From: Bordetella genomosp. 2
GTDB taxonomy: Bacteria > Pseudomonadota > Gammaproteobacteria > Burkholderiales > Burkholderiaceae_B
Length of the DNA stretch: 64,000 nt
NCBI RefSeq assembly: GCF_002261345.1
Contig: NZ_NEVT01000009.1
Span: forward strand, 310,001 to 374,000
Reading direction: 5' to 3'
In this document: positions 54,254-62,824 of the stretch, in pieces
Layout: every line of letters starts with the position of its first letter
Position numbering within the stretch: position 1 is the stretch's first letter
Translations under genes and position numbers: made by a program
The notes under the pieces: model-generated
The model's input: only the letters and a program-made list of their open reading frames with translations
Told to the model about the DNA's origin: nothing
Databases searched by the model: none

Positions 54254-55542
54254 CCGAATCCCTGATCGCCCTGGGCGCCATGCTCACCCTGGTATTCCTG
54301 CGCGTGCCGGTCGCCTTCGCCATGGCGCTGGTCGGGTTCATCGGCCTGGGCCTGGTGCGCAACTGGAACGCGGCCTATGCCATGGCCGGCTCGGTGATCT
54401 ACGAAAGCGGGTTCCAGTACCTGCTGTCGGTATTGCCGCTGTTCATCCTGATGGGCAATTTCGTGACCGAGTCGCGCATGTCGCGCGAACTGTACGCGGC
54501 CGCGCACGCGGTGCTGGGCCACCGGCGCGGCGGCCTGGCCATGTCCACCATCGTCGCCTGCGGCGGCTTCGGCGCGATCTGCGGCTCCAGCCTGGCCACG
54601 GCGGCCACCATGGCCAAAGTGGCCTATCCGGAAATGCGCCGCATCGGCTATAGCGAGAAACTGGCCGCCGGGTCGATCGCGGCAGGCGGCACACTGGGCA
54701 TCCTGATTCCGCCGTCCATCATCATGGTGGTGTACTGCCTGCTCACCGAGCAGAGCATCGGCAAGATGTTCGCCGCCGGCGTGCTGCCCGGGCTGCTGGC
54801 CATCGGCTGCTACATGCTGGCGGTCGGCTGGGTGGTGCGGCGCGATCCGGCCGCCGGCCCCAAGGGCGAACGCAGCACCTGGCCGCAGATCCGCCAGGCC
54901 CTGGGCCAGGTGTGGGGCGTGCTGGCGCTGATCGCCATGCTGATGGGCGGCATCTATGCCGGCATGTTCACGCCGGCCGAGGCGGCCGGCATCGGCGCGT
55001 TCCTGGGCTTCGTGTTCGCCTGCTGCCGCCGCACCATGAACTGGCGCACGTTCGTGCACGTGGTGGTGGAATCGGCCAAGACCACCGGCATGATCTTCGT
55101 GGTGATGATCGGCGCGCTGATGCTGGCCAACTTCATCAATTTCACCTCGCTGCCGGCCGACCTGCTGGAGCTGGTGGAACGCTACCAGTTGAGCCCGCTG
55201 GCGGTGATCTTCGCCATCTGCGCCATCTATATCGTGCTGGGCTGCGTGCTCGAGAGCATGTCGATGATCCTGCTGACCGTGCCGGTGTTCTACCCCCTGG
55301 TGCAAAGCCTGGGGTTCGACCTGATCTGGTTCGGCATCATCGTGGTGGTCGTGACCGAGATCAGCTTCATCACCCCGCCGTTCGGCATGAACGTGTTCGT
55401 GCTGCGCGGCCTGCTGCCCGGCGTAAGCACGCAGACCATATTCCGCGGGGTGATGCCGTTTGTCATCAGCGACGTCGGCCGGCTGACCCTCCTGATCCTG
55501 TTTCCGGCGATCTCGCTGTATCTGCCGCAGTTCGTCAGCTAG
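54250..55542 (+). CDS. TRAP transporter large permease (DctM family)
   Basis: A 430-residue integral membrane protein with about 12 segments, the Na+/H+-driven pore of the TRAP system. Signatures are LPLFILMGNFVTESRMSRELYAAAHAVLGHRRGGLAMSTIVACGGFGAICGSSLATAATM and AAGGTLGILIPPSIIMVVYCLLTEQSIGKMF. The C-terminal EISFITPPFGMNVFVLRG block is also typical. It overlaps the DctQ stop by four bases. Its 3' end overlaps the end of a convergent small membrane protein gene by 8 bases. Confidence 0.92.
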   Translation: MTESLIALGAMLTLVFLRVPVAFAMALVGFIGLGLVRNWNAAYAMAGSVIYESGFQYLLSVLPLFILMGNFVTESRMSRELYAAAHAVLGHRRGGLAMSTIVACGGFGAICGSSLATAATMAKVAYPEMRRIGYSEKLAAGSIAAGGTLGILIPPSIIMVVYCLLTEQSIGKMFAAGVLPGLLAIGCYMLAVGWVVRRDPAAGPKGERSTWPQIRQALGQVWGVLALIAMLMGGIYAGMFTPAEAAGIGAFLGFVFACCRRTMNWRTFVHVVVESAKTTGMIFVVMIGALMLANFINFTSLPADLLELVERYQLSPLAVIFAICAIYIVLGCVLESMSMILLTVPVFYPLVQSLGFDLIWFGIIVVVVTEISFITPPFGMNVFVLRGLLPGVSTQTIFRGVMPFVISDVGRLTLLILFPAISLYLPQFVS

Positions 55543-55777
55543 GGCCGCCGCAGCGCGCCGCCACCAGCCGCTGGCTGGCGCGCTGCACCGCCGGGCCCAG
55601 CGCCAGCACGATGACGAAAGCGGCCGGCCAGGCGGCCACGAAGGCGCGCGCCCAGTGCCCGGCGAAGTGGGGGCCCATGCCCAGGTTCAGCCACGACACC
55701 CAGCCCGTCATCAGCATCGACATCAGGCCGGACATCAAGAGCGCGAAGATAAAACGCAGTCGGGTTGCGTACGACAT
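55535..55777 (-). CDS. Small DUF2798-like membrane protein
   Basis: An 80-residue protein with two predicted membrane helices (RFIFALLMSGLMSMLMTGWVSWLN and WARAFVAAWPAAFVIVLALGPAVQ) and a short basic tail. This matches the DUF2798 pattern of small two-helix proteins. The role is unknown. It converges with dctM (8-base overlap) and is divergent from the LysR gene across about 100 AT-rich bases that carry a dyad, so the LysR regulator may control it. A good site AAGGAGC lies just upstream of its ATG on the minus strand. Confidence 0.75.
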   Translation of the reverse strand: MSYATRLRFIFALLMSGLMSMLMTGWVSWLNLGMGPHFAGHWARAFVAAWPAAFVIVLALGPAVQRASQRLVAARCGGPS

Positions 55778-55821
55778 GGAAAGCTCCTTGAGAGTAAAGA
55801 ATGACGGAGCTATCCTAGATG

Positions 55822-55847
55822 TTGGCTATTTCCGAAACTAGAGCCAA
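55822..55847. promoter_or_regulatory. LysR-type binding site between the DUF2798 and LysR genes
   Basis: TTGGCT (55822-55827) and AGCCAA (55842-55847) form a 6-bp dyad, longer with mismatches, in the AT-rich divergent promoter. Spacing and symmetry fit a LysR box. Confidence 0.5.
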
Positions 55848-55879
55848 TATTTCAATCTTAAATTCCATTTTTGCAATAT

Positions 55880-56800
55880 ATGCTTGACGACCTGGCGCTG
55901 TTCGTCGCCATCGTGGACGATGGCAGCCTGCAGGCGGCGGCGCGCCGGCTGAAGTTGCCGCCCGCCACCCTGACCCGCCGGCTGCAGAAACTGGAAGCCC
56001 GGCTGGGCTGCCAGCTGCTGCTGCGCAGCGCCCGCAGCCTCAAGCCGACCCCGGAAGGGCGCCAGTACTACGAGCAATGCCGGCCGCTGCTGACCGCCCT
56101 GCAGCAGGCCACCGCCACGCTGGACGACGATCTCAACCAGATCAAGGGCACGCTGCGGGTGCTGGCGCCGGTCAGCCTGGCGCGCGGCCTGCTGGCGCCG
56201 GCCTGGACTTCCTTCCTGGCGGCCTGGCCGGATATTCGCTTGGAGCTGATCCTGGACAACCGCAACGAAGACCTGTGGCGCCACGGCGCCGACCTGGCGG
56301 TGCGCGTCGGCCCCCAGCACGATCCCAAGCTGCGCCAGCGCCGGCTGGGCGGCTTCGGGCTGGACGTGGTGGCCGCGCCGGCCTACCTGGCGGCGCATGG
56401 CGAGCCGCGCCACCCGCGCGAACTCGAGCAGCACGCGCTGCTGGTCAGCGAGCCGCTGGCGACCTGGTATTTCATGGCGCCCGACGGCGGCGAACGCATC
56501 GAGCTGCAGCCGGCCGGGCGCTGCCGGGTCAATGAACTGGAATTGATGGTCGCCATGGCCGAGGCCGGCCTGGGCATCATGTACTGCCCGCGCACGCTGA
56601 CCGGCGCCGCCGTGGCCAGCGGGCGGCTGCGCCGCCTGCTGACAGATTGGCGCACGCCGCAACGCGTGCTGTATGCGGTCTGGCCGCAACAGCAGCTGCC
56701 CCGCAAGGTGCGGGCCCTGCTCGAACACCTGTCCGACTTTGCGGCGTCGACCCCGGTGCTGCAGGGCGCCGAGGCCGCGCCCGGCCCGCAGCCTCAATAG
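55880..56800 (+). CDS. LysR-family transcriptional regulator
   Basis: A 306-residue regulator. The helix-turn-helix LALFVAIVDDGSLQAAARRLKLPPATLTRRLQKLEARLGCQLLLRS is at the N-terminus, followed by an effector domain with LRVLAPVSLARGLLAPAWTSFLAAWPDIRLELIL and FGLDVVAAPAYLAAHG. I chose ATG 55880 (MLDDLALFV); an in-frame TTG at 55871 is less likely. The divergent small membrane protein is a likely target. The C-terminus overlaps the end of the convergent hydroxyacid dehydrogenase gene by 7 bases. Confidence 0.88.
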   Translation: MLDDLALFVAIVDDGSLQAAARRLKLPPATLTRRLQKLEARLGCQLLLRSARSLKPTPEGRQYYEQCRPLLTALQQATATLDDDLNQIKGTLRVLAPVSLARGLLAPAWTSFLAAWPDIRLELILDNRNEDLWRHGADLAVRVGPQHDPKLRQRRLGGFGLDVVAAPAYLAAHGEPRHPRELEQHALLVSEPLATWYFMAPDGGERIELQPAGRCRVNELELMVAMAEAGLGIMYCPRTLTGAAVASGRLRRLLTDWRTPQRVLYAVWPQQQLPRKVRALLEHLSDFAASTPVLQGAEAAPGPQPQ

Positions 56801-57735
56801 CCCTTGGCCGGGTCGTACAGGTTCGGCAGCGCCTCGCCCGCTTCGCAGCGGCGGATCAGGTCCGCCACGTAGCGCGCGCGCTCGCGGCGCGTCGGCGTGG
56901 CCGCGCAATGCGGCGTCACGATCACGCCCGGATGATCCCACAGCGGCGAATCGGCCGGCAGCGGCTCGGTTTCGAAGACATCCAGCACCGCCTGCGACAA
57001 CTGGCCGGAGTCCAATGCCGCCAGCAGGTCGGGCGCCACCATGTGCGAGCCGCGCCCCACGCTGATCACGGCCGCGCCGCGCGGCAGGCGCGCGAACGTC
57101 GCGGCCCCCAGGATGCCGCGCGTGGCCTCGGTGCCGGGCAGCAGGCACACCAGGATATCGGTGCGCGCCAGGAAGGCGTCGAGTTGTTGCGGGCCGGCAT
57201 AGCTGGCCACGCCCGGCAACTGCGCCGGCGAGCGCGACCAGCCGGCGGTGGGAAAGCCGCTGCGCGCCAGCAATGTGGCAGTGGCGGCGCCCAGGTAACC
57301 CAGCCCCATGACGCCGACCCGCATGTCGCGCGCCATGCGCGGCGCTTCCGGCGTGTCCCAGCGGCGCCGCGCCTGGTTGACGGCGAACCGCCTGAATTCC
57401 TTGGTAATGGCCAGCGCGGCCGCCAGCACGAACTCGCTCATCTCGCCGGCGGTTTCCTCGGTGACCAGCCGGGCGATTGGCACGCCGGCCGGCAGTCGCG
57501 GGTCGGCCAGGATGTGGTCGACCCCCGCGCCGGCGCTGATAATGAGCTTCAGGTTGGGCAGCGAAGCCAGCCAGCCGGGATCGGGCTCCCAGACCAGGGC
57601 ATAGCCGACCGAACCGGGCTCGGCCAGCGGCTCATCGCGGCCGCTGACCCGCAACCCCGGCGCCAGCTCGCTGAAATGCCTGCGCCATTCGACCATCCCC
57701 TGCGGACCGCCCGACTTGATCACCAGGTGCGTCAC
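56794..57735 (-). CDS. D-2-hydroxyacid dehydrogenase (GhrA-like)
   Basis: A 313-residue NAD(P)-dependent enzyme reducing glyoxylate, hydroxypyruvate or other 2-keto acids. MRVGVMGLGYLGAATATLLARSGF is the cofactor motif, ISAGAGVDHI holds a substrate residue, ISVGRGSHMV the arginine, and VFETEPLPADSPLWDHPGVIVTPHCAA the Glu and His of the catalytic triad. I chose GTG 57735 because it overlaps the upstream stop in GTGA form and has GGAAG before it. ATG 57747 (MEAVVTHL) is an alternative. It pairs with an amino-acid-type binding protein. Confidence 0.83.
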   Translation of the reverse strand: MTHLVIKSGGPQGMVEWRRHFSELAPGLRVSGRDEPLAEPGSVGYALVWEPDPGWLASLPNLKLIISAGAGVDHILADPRLPAGVPIARLVTEETAGEMSEFVLAAALAITKEFRRFAVNQARRRWDTPEAPRMARDMRVGVMGLGYLGAATATLLARSGFPTAGWSRSPAQLPGVASYAGPQQLDAFLARTDILVCLLPGTEATRGILGAATFARLPRGAAVISVGRGSHMVAPDLLAALDSGQLSQAVLDVFETEPLPADSPLWDHPGVIVTPHCAATPTRRERARYVADLIRRCEAGEALPNLYDPAKGY

Positions 57736-58490
57736 GACAGCTTCCATTTTTTCAACAACGCGTCCAGCTCGCCGCTGCGCTTGAGCTCGTCCAGCGCCGC
57801 CTGCAGCTGCTGTTTGAGTTCGTCTTCGCCCTGGCGCAGCCCCAGGCCGATCGAGCCGGGCAGCGACGCCTTGTAGCTCTGCACCAGGCGCGTCCGCGGG
57901 AACTGGCCGAGCCCCAGGTAATACGACAGCGTCGGGTAGTCGGCGATGCCGGCCTCGATGCGCCCGGCGTTCACGTCGCGGATGATGGCCGGGATGGTGT
58001 CGTAGATCTTCACCTCCTTGAACAGGCCGGACGCCTTGAGCGAGTCCACGTACACGGTGCCGACCTGCGCGCCCACGATGCGGCCCTTGAACGGCTGGTA
58101 CGACTGGTAGTTTTCCGTGTCCGACGCCGGCACGATCATGCCTTCGCCATAGGTGTAGACCGGCTTGGTGAAGTCGATGACCTGGCGGCGCTTGTCGGTG
58201 ATGTACATCGCCGAGGCGATGATGTCGATCTTCTCGGAGGTCAGCGATGAGATCAGCGCCGAGAAATCCATGGCATCGACCTTGGGCGTGAAGCCGGCGT
58301 GCTTGCCGACGGCGTGGATCAGGTCGATCATGAACCCCTGCATCTGGTGCGTGGCGGGGTCCAGGAACGAGAACGGCACGCCGTTCGTTTCCGTGCCGAC
58401 CTTCATGACCTTCTGCGCGGCGGCGGGCGCGGCCGCCGCCGCCAACGAGACCGCAGCGGCGGCCAGGGCATATCGCATGCTTCTGATCAT
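57732..58490 (-). CDS. ABC transporter substrate-binding protein, amino acid (family 3) type
   Basis: A 252-residue periplasmic binding protein. The Sec signal is MIRSMRYALAAAAVSLAAAAAPAAAQK. The mature part has VGTETNGVPFSFLDPATHQMQGFMIDLIHAVGKHAG, FSALISSLTSEKIDIIASAMYITDKRRQVIDFTKP and GAQVGTVYVD, typical of polar amino acid receptors. I chose ATG 58490, preceded by GGAG; ATG 58508 is possible. No permease or ATPase genes accompany it, so it must use another system. It overlaps the dehydrogenase gene by four bases. Confidence 0.85.
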   Translation of the reverse strand: MIRSMRYALAAAAVSLAAAAAPAAAQKVMKVGTETNGVPFSFLDPATHQMQGFMIDLIHAVGKHAGFTPKVDAMDFSALISSLTSEKIDIIASAMYITDKRRQVIDFTKPVYTYGEGMIVPASDTENYQSYQPFKGRIVGAQVGTVYVDSLKASGLFKEVKIYDTIPAIIRDVNAGRIEAGIADYPTLSYYLGLGQFPRTRLVQSYKASLPGSIGLGLRQGEDELKQQLQAALDELKRSGELDALLKKWKLS

Positions 58491-58564
58491 CGTGGTGCTC
58501 CAGGACATGGCTTGCGCCGGTGCCGGACATTGTCCTACGTTTCACCACGCCGCAAAGCGTTTTT

Positions 58565-59890
58565 TCAGCGCGCCACCGCCACGTGGTGAGTGCCGTGCGG
58601 CATGGGCAGCCGCCCCAAGTGGCGCAGGCGCGGGCCGTCCTCGCGCTCGACCCGGAACACCTCCAGCCCGCCGCCCGCCGGCCCGCCGGCGTGGTACTGG
58701 AAAACCGTCACCAGCAAGTGGCGGCCCGACGCGTCGAAGCTCGCTCCCTCGGGCAGCACGCCCTCGAATGCGTAGTCCGCCACCTTGGCCAGGCTGCCGG
58801 TGCGCGCATCGAAGCGCAGCAGCGATACGGTCGCCTCGCGCACAAAGCGCGGGCTGTCCGGCGGGAAAGGCGTACTGCGCATGTTCACGGTGGCCACCAG
58901 CGTGCCGTCCGGGCTGACCGCCAGGCCTTCGGACGACTCGTCTGTCTGCGCGTGCCCCACGCGCGCATGCCGCGCCGGGCCGCCCGGCTCGGCCAGGCGG
59001 ATGACGCTGACCGACGAGGCGCGGCGGGGCACGCGGCCGTCCAGCGTGGTGGCGCTGAAATCGCGCCCCCAGTCGGCCGTCAGGTAGTACCCGCCGTCCG
59101 GCGTGAAGCGGCCGACGAACGGGTCGGCCCCCACCTCCACCGGTTCGCCCCACGGGTGCAGCGCCAGCCGGCCCGCCGGCTGCTCCCGCACTTCGAAGAA
59201 AGCCACGCGATTCAGGGTGTTGAGGTTGACCGCCAGATAGCGGCCCGAAGGATGCCATTGCACATTGGTGGCGGTCACCCCGCCGCGCGGCCCGGCGCCC
59301 GTGCCGGCCACCCCCAGCTCGCGCAGCGTGAAGCGCTGCGTCTCATGGAACGCCCCCCGCTCATAGCGCGCGATCGACAGCAGGCTGTCGTCGGGCGAGT
59401 TGGCCACCACGGCCACGCGCCGACCATCGGGACTGACCGCCAGGGCCTCGGGCAGCGGGCCGACATCCAGCGTGGCGGCAATACGCGGCGCCTGCGGGTC
59501 GGCCAGGTCGACCGCCATCAGGCGGTGGCCGGCCGGCAGGTCGCGCACCGTCTGCGCGCGCGCATCGCGCTGGCCGAGCCGCTCGAGCACGAATGCCGTA
59601 TCGCCGCCGGGCGCCAGGGCGAGGATTTCCGGAGCGGCGGTGACCGAGTTCGATACCTCGATGCGGCCGGCCGTGAGCCGGCCGTCGCGCCGCGCCCAGA
59701 TGGCCAGGGTGTCGCGCCAGCCGGCGGCGGCCGGCGCCAGGCGGCCGTCGGCGTAGGTCTGCGCGACGAAATCGCCATCGGCGATGACGGCCAGCGTGCC
59801 GGCGTCGATAGCGCCGGCCCAGTCCGGCAAGGGTGCGGCCCAGGCCGCCAGCGGCAGGAGCACCGCGCCCAACAGAAAGCGTGATTGCAT
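58565..59890 (-). CDS. Exported beta-propeller protein (lactonase/YVTN-like)
   Basis: A 441-residue protein with a signal peptide (MQSRFLLGAVLLPLAAWAAPLP). The rest is built of repeated LAVSPDGRRVAVVAN-like and SPDGTLVATVNM-like segments, VQWHPSGRYLAVNLNTLNRVAFFEV and FDASGRHLLVTVFQY, consistent with a seven-bladed propeller. Such proteins may be lactonases or scaffolds. No catalytic set can be named. It is divergent from a LysR gene across 145 bases containing repeated dyads, so it is a likely regulated target. Confidence 0.75.
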   Translation of the reverse strand: MQSRFLLGAVLLPLAAWAAPLPDWAGAIDAGTLAVIADGDFVAQTYADGRLAPAAAGWRDTLAIWARRDGRLTAGRIEVSNSVTAAPEILALAPGGDTAFVLERLGQRDARAQTVRDLPAGHRLMAVDLADPQAPRIAATLDVGPLPEALAVSPDGRRVAVVANSPDDSLLSIARYERGAFHETQRFTLRELGVAGTGAGPRGGVTATNVQWHPSGRYLAVNLNTLNRVAFFEVREQPAGRLALHPWGEPVEVGADPFVGRFTPDGGYYLTADWGRDFSATTLDGRVPRRASSVSVIRLAEPGGPARHARVGHAQTDESSEGLAVSPDGTLVATVNMRSTPFPPDSPRFVREATVSLLRFDARTGSLAKVADYAFEGVLPEGASFDASGRHLLVTVFQYHAGGPAGGGLEVFRVEREDGPRLRHLGRLPMPHGTHHVAVAR

Positions 59891-59962
59891 GGTCGATCCC
59901 CTATGAAGACTCGCGGCGCGGCGTTGTCCGCCAGCCGCGCCGGTGGCATGATCGGTCACCAT

Positions 59963-60003
59963 GCTGATCAGCGTCCAATCGCAATTTACCGGTCTCTGAT
60001 CAG
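59963..60003. promoter_or_regulatory. Repeated CTGATCAG dyads between the propeller and LysR genes
   Basis: The palindrome GCTGATCAGC (59963-59972) recurs as CTGATCAG at 59996-60003, with a further half-site AATCAGC near 60010. They lie in the divergent promoter 33-73 bases before the LysR start and resemble binding sites for that regulator. Confidence 0.5.
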
Positions 60004-60035
60004 CTTTCTTAATCAGCAACAGCGAGCCGCCACCC

Positions 60036-60917
60036 ATGGACATCCGCACCCTGGCCTGCTTCATCGCCGTGGCCGACACGCTCAATTTCCGCCGCGCGGC
60101 GCTGCAGTTGCACCTGACCCAGCCCGCGTTGAGCGCGCGCATCCAGAATCTCGAAGACGAAATCGGCGCCATGCTGCTCGAACGCGACCGCCGCCACGTG
60201 GCGCTGACGGCGGCGGGGGCCGCCCTGCTGCCGCATGCCCGCGCGGCGTGCGCCCAGGCCGCCGCCGGCAAGGAACAGGCGCGCCGCGCGGCACGCGGCG
60301 AGACAGGCATGCTGCGCATCGGCTTCACCCTGCTGGCGCTGTACGGCCTGATACCGCCATGCGTGCGCGAGTTCCGCGCGCGCTATCCGGGCGTGCAGGT
60401 GGAACTGGCCGAAATGAACTCCCCCTCGCTGGAAAGCGCCCTGGCCGCCGGCGCGGTCGACATCGCGGTCCTGCACCCGCCCCTGTACACCCCCGGGCTG
60501 GCCACCGCCGAACTGGCGGGCGAGCAACTGGTCCTGGCGCTGCCGGCCGGGCACCACCTGGCGCGCCGCAAGACGGTGGCGGTGCGCGACCTGGCCGGCG
60601 AGCCCTTCCTGATCGCGCCGCGCAACGTGGGGCCGAGCATCTATGACCGGGTCATCGCCATGTTCCAGGACGCCGGCCTCAGCCCGCGCATCGTCCAGGA
60701 AGCCACGCCCATGACCTCGCTGGTCGCCCTGGTGGCGGCCGGCATCGGCATGGGGCTGGTCACCGCCGGCATGGCGCGCGTGCCGCGCCCCGACGTGGCC
60801 TATCGGCCGCTGCGCCCCGCCGCGCCCGTGCTGCCCTTCGCGCTGGGCTGGCGCGGCGAGCTCGCGCCGGCCGCGCAGCGCTTCGCCGAGACCGTCCGCA
60901 ACTGGACCGGCCACTGA
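60036..60917 (+). CDS. LysR-family transcriptional regulator
   Basis: A 293-residue regulator with an N-terminal helix-turn-helix (LACFIAVADTLNFRRAALQLHLTQPALSARIQNLEDEIGAMLLERD) and an effector domain (MLRIGFTLLALYGLIPPCVREFRARYPGVQVELAEM; VALVAAGIGMGLVTAGMARV). The domain resembles the CbbR/CatR/BenM-type sensors of aromatic and organic acid catabolism. It is divergent from the propeller gene, with CTGATCAG dyads between them. A palindrome array follows the stop codon. Confidence 0.9.
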   Translation: MDIRTLACFIAVADTLNFRRAALQLHLTQPALSARIQNLEDEIGAMLLERDRRHVALTAAGAALLPHARAACAQAAAGKEQARRAARGETGMLRIGFTLLALYGLIPPCVREFRARYPGVQVELAEMNSPSLESALAAGAVDIAVLHPPLYTPGLATAELAGEQLVLALPAGHHLARRKTVAVRDLAGEPFLIAPRNVGPSIYDRVIAMFQDAGLSPRIVQEATPMTSLVALVAAGIGMGLVTAGMARVPRPDVAYRPLRPAAPVLPFALGWRGELAPAAQRFAETVRNWTGH

Positions 60918-60955
60918 ATGCCGCCGGGCAATGGATCGCCCTGGATTTCTCCAGA

Positions 60956-61166
60956 GGTGTCTGACACCCCTTGCCATGCTGCATGCGCGCGCCAGGACGT
61001 CCCGCGGAGTGTCAGACACCTGCTGCGATAAGCGCATCGGCCCGGTAGGTGTCTCCGTAGGTGTCTGACACCCCATGTCGCAGCGTGTGCATACGCGACG
61101 CTCTCCCGCCGGGTGTCAGACACCTGTCACGCCTGGCACGGACTCCCCGCGGGTGTCTGCCACGCC
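60956..61166. repeat. Regularly spaced GGTGTC/GACACC palindromes
   Basis: Four copies of a GGTGTCTGACACC-type palindrome lie at 60956-60968, 61009-61019 (one end base altered), 61060-61072 and 61112-61124. Their centres (60962, 61014, 61066, 61118) are exactly 52 bases apart. A half-site GGTGTCT is at 61048-61054 and a degraded copy near 61152-61166. The central base alternates T, A, T, A on this strand. Spacers one and three share short similar stretches. The array fills most of the 265-base gap between the convergent LysR and nadB genes. It may act in termination, folding or protein binding. Confidence 0.85.
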
Positions 61167-61182
61167 TGGCGCGAAATGCCGG

Positions 61183-62799
61183 TCAGGCGGCGGTTGCGTG
61201 CGCGGTGTCGTCGCACAGCACGGTGGGCAGCGCGACGGGCAGTTCGCCGGGCCAGTCGCGGTTGAAGTGCGCGCCACGGCTTTCATGGCGGGCCACGGCG
61301 GCGCGCACGACCAGGCCGGCCACCAGCAGCAGGTTGCGCAGTTCCAGCAGGTCGCGGCTGGGGCCGTCGATCCGCCAGCGCCGCGCGACGTCCGCGTCCC
61401 ACGCGCCGATGCGTTGCGCGGCACGCGCCAGCGAGGCGTCGCTGCGCACGATTCCCACCTCCGCGCTCATGAGCCGCCGCAAGGCTTGCCGCAACGAGGC
61501 GACCGACGGATCCGCCACGCCGGCGGGCTGGGCTGCGGGCGCCGACTTGAAGGCCAGGGCGGCAGGTGAGGACAATGCCGATTCGGCGGCCACGGCGGCC
61601 GGCTGCGCCAGGATGGCCCGCGCCGCGCCGCGGCCCGTGACCACGCATTCCAGCAGCGAATTGCTGGCCAGCCGGTTGGCGCCGTGCAGGCCGGTGCAGG
61701 CGGCCTCGCCGACGGCATACAGGCCCGCCAGGTCGCTGCGGCCGGCCGCATCGGCGACGATGCCGCCGCAGGTGTAGTGGGCGGCGGGCACGACCGGGAT
61801 GGGCGCGGCCGCCATGTCGATGCCGCGCGCCAGGCAATGCGCGTAGATGGTCGGGAAGTGCGCCTGCAGGAACGCGCGCGGACGGTGACTGATGTCCAGG
61901 TGGACGCAGTCCAGGCCGTGGCGCTTGATTTCCAGGTCGATGGCGCGGGCCACCACGTCGCGCGGCGCGAGCTCGGCGCGCGCGTCGTGCGCCGGCATGA
62001 AGCGGGTGCCGTCGGGCAGTTTCAACAGCCCCCCTTCGCCGCGCACCGCTTCGGAGATCAGGAAGGTCTCGCCCTGCGGGTCGTACAGGCTGGTGGGATG
62101 GAACTGCGTGAATTCCAGGTTGGCGACCCGGCAGCCGGCGCGCCATGCCATGGCGATGCCGTCGCCGGTGGCGGTGGGAGGCGTGGTGCTGTGGGCATAC
62201 ACCTGGCACGCCCCGCCCGTGGCCAGCACGACGTGGGCGGCGCCCAATGTCGACACGCGGCCCCGCGGGTCCAGCACCTGGGCGCCGCGGCAGCGCGCGG
62301 CGGCGCTGCCGGGCACGCCGGCCACCAGCAGGTCGATGGCGCAGTGGTGCTCCAGCAGCGTGATGTTCGGGTGATGACGGACCCGCGCGCCGAGCGCGGC
62401 GATGACCGCCTGGCCGGTCGCGTCGGCGGCGTGCACGATGCGCCGGCGGCCATGCCCGCCTTCGCGGGTCAGGTGCAGGCCGGGCCGTCCCGGCGCGGCT
62501 GCCGTGAAGGCCACGCCCTGGTCCTGCAGCCAGCCGATGGCGGCGCGCGCATCGGCGGCGATGCGCTGCGTGGCGGCCGCATCGCACAGGCCGCCGCCGG
62601 CGGCCAGGGTGTCGCGCACATGGTCTGCCACGCTGTCGTCCGGGTCCAGCGCGGCGGCAATGCCGCCCTGGGCGCGGTTGCTGGCGCTGAGGTCCAGCGC
62701 GCCCTTGGCGAGCAGCGCCACGCGCCGGTGCGGCGCCAGTTCCAGCGCGGCCGCCAGCCCGGCCAGCCCGCTGCCGATGATGAGTACGTCGAAATCCAT
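61183..62799 (-). CDS. nadB: L-aspartate oxidase
   Basis: A 538-residue FAD enzyme converting L-aspartate to iminoaspartate, the first step of de novo NAD synthesis. The N-terminal FDVLIIGSGLAGLAAALEL binds FAD, ASNRAQGGIAAALDPDDS is the succinate dehydrogenase-like motif, LHLTREGGHGRRRIVHAADATGQAV and YTCGGIVADAAGRSDLAGLYAVGEAACTGLHGANRLASNSLLE form the active site. The C-terminal helical domain is normal. It follows nadA by 25 bases on the same strand, and the two products form the quinolinate-synthase step. nadC is not seen next to them. Confidence 0.95.
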   Translation of the reverse strand: MDFDVLIIGSGLAGLAAALELAPHRRVALLAKGALDLSASNRAQGGIAAALDPDDSVADHVRDTLAAGGGLCDAAATQRIAADARAAIGWLQDQGVAFTAAAPGRPGLHLTREGGHGRRRIVHAADATGQAVIAALGARVRHHPNITLLEHHCAIDLLVAGVPGSAAARCRGAQVLDPRGRVSTLGAAHVVLATGGACQVYAHSTTPPTATGDGIAMAWRAGCRVANLEFTQFHPTSLYDPQGETFLISEAVRGEGGLLKLPDGTRFMPAHDARAELAPRDVVARAIDLEIKRHGLDCVHLDISHRPRAFLQAHFPTIYAHCLARGIDMAAAPIPVVPAAHYTCGGIVADAAGRSDLAGLYAVGEAACTGLHGANRLASNSLLECVVTGRGAARAILAQPAAVAAESALSSPAALAFKSAPAAQPAGVADPSVASLRQALRRLMSAEVGIVRSDASLARAAQRIGAWDADVARRWRIDGPSRDLLELRNLLLVAGLVVRAAVARHESRGAHFNRDWPGELPVALPTVLCDDTAHATAA

Positions 62800-62824
62800 G
62801 GCGGACGCTCCGATATGGCGCGGC

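Noticed and set aside
60956-61166. CRISPR-like array
   Set aside because: Repeats are only 13 bases and palindromic, spacers are partly similar to each other, and no cas genes are present.
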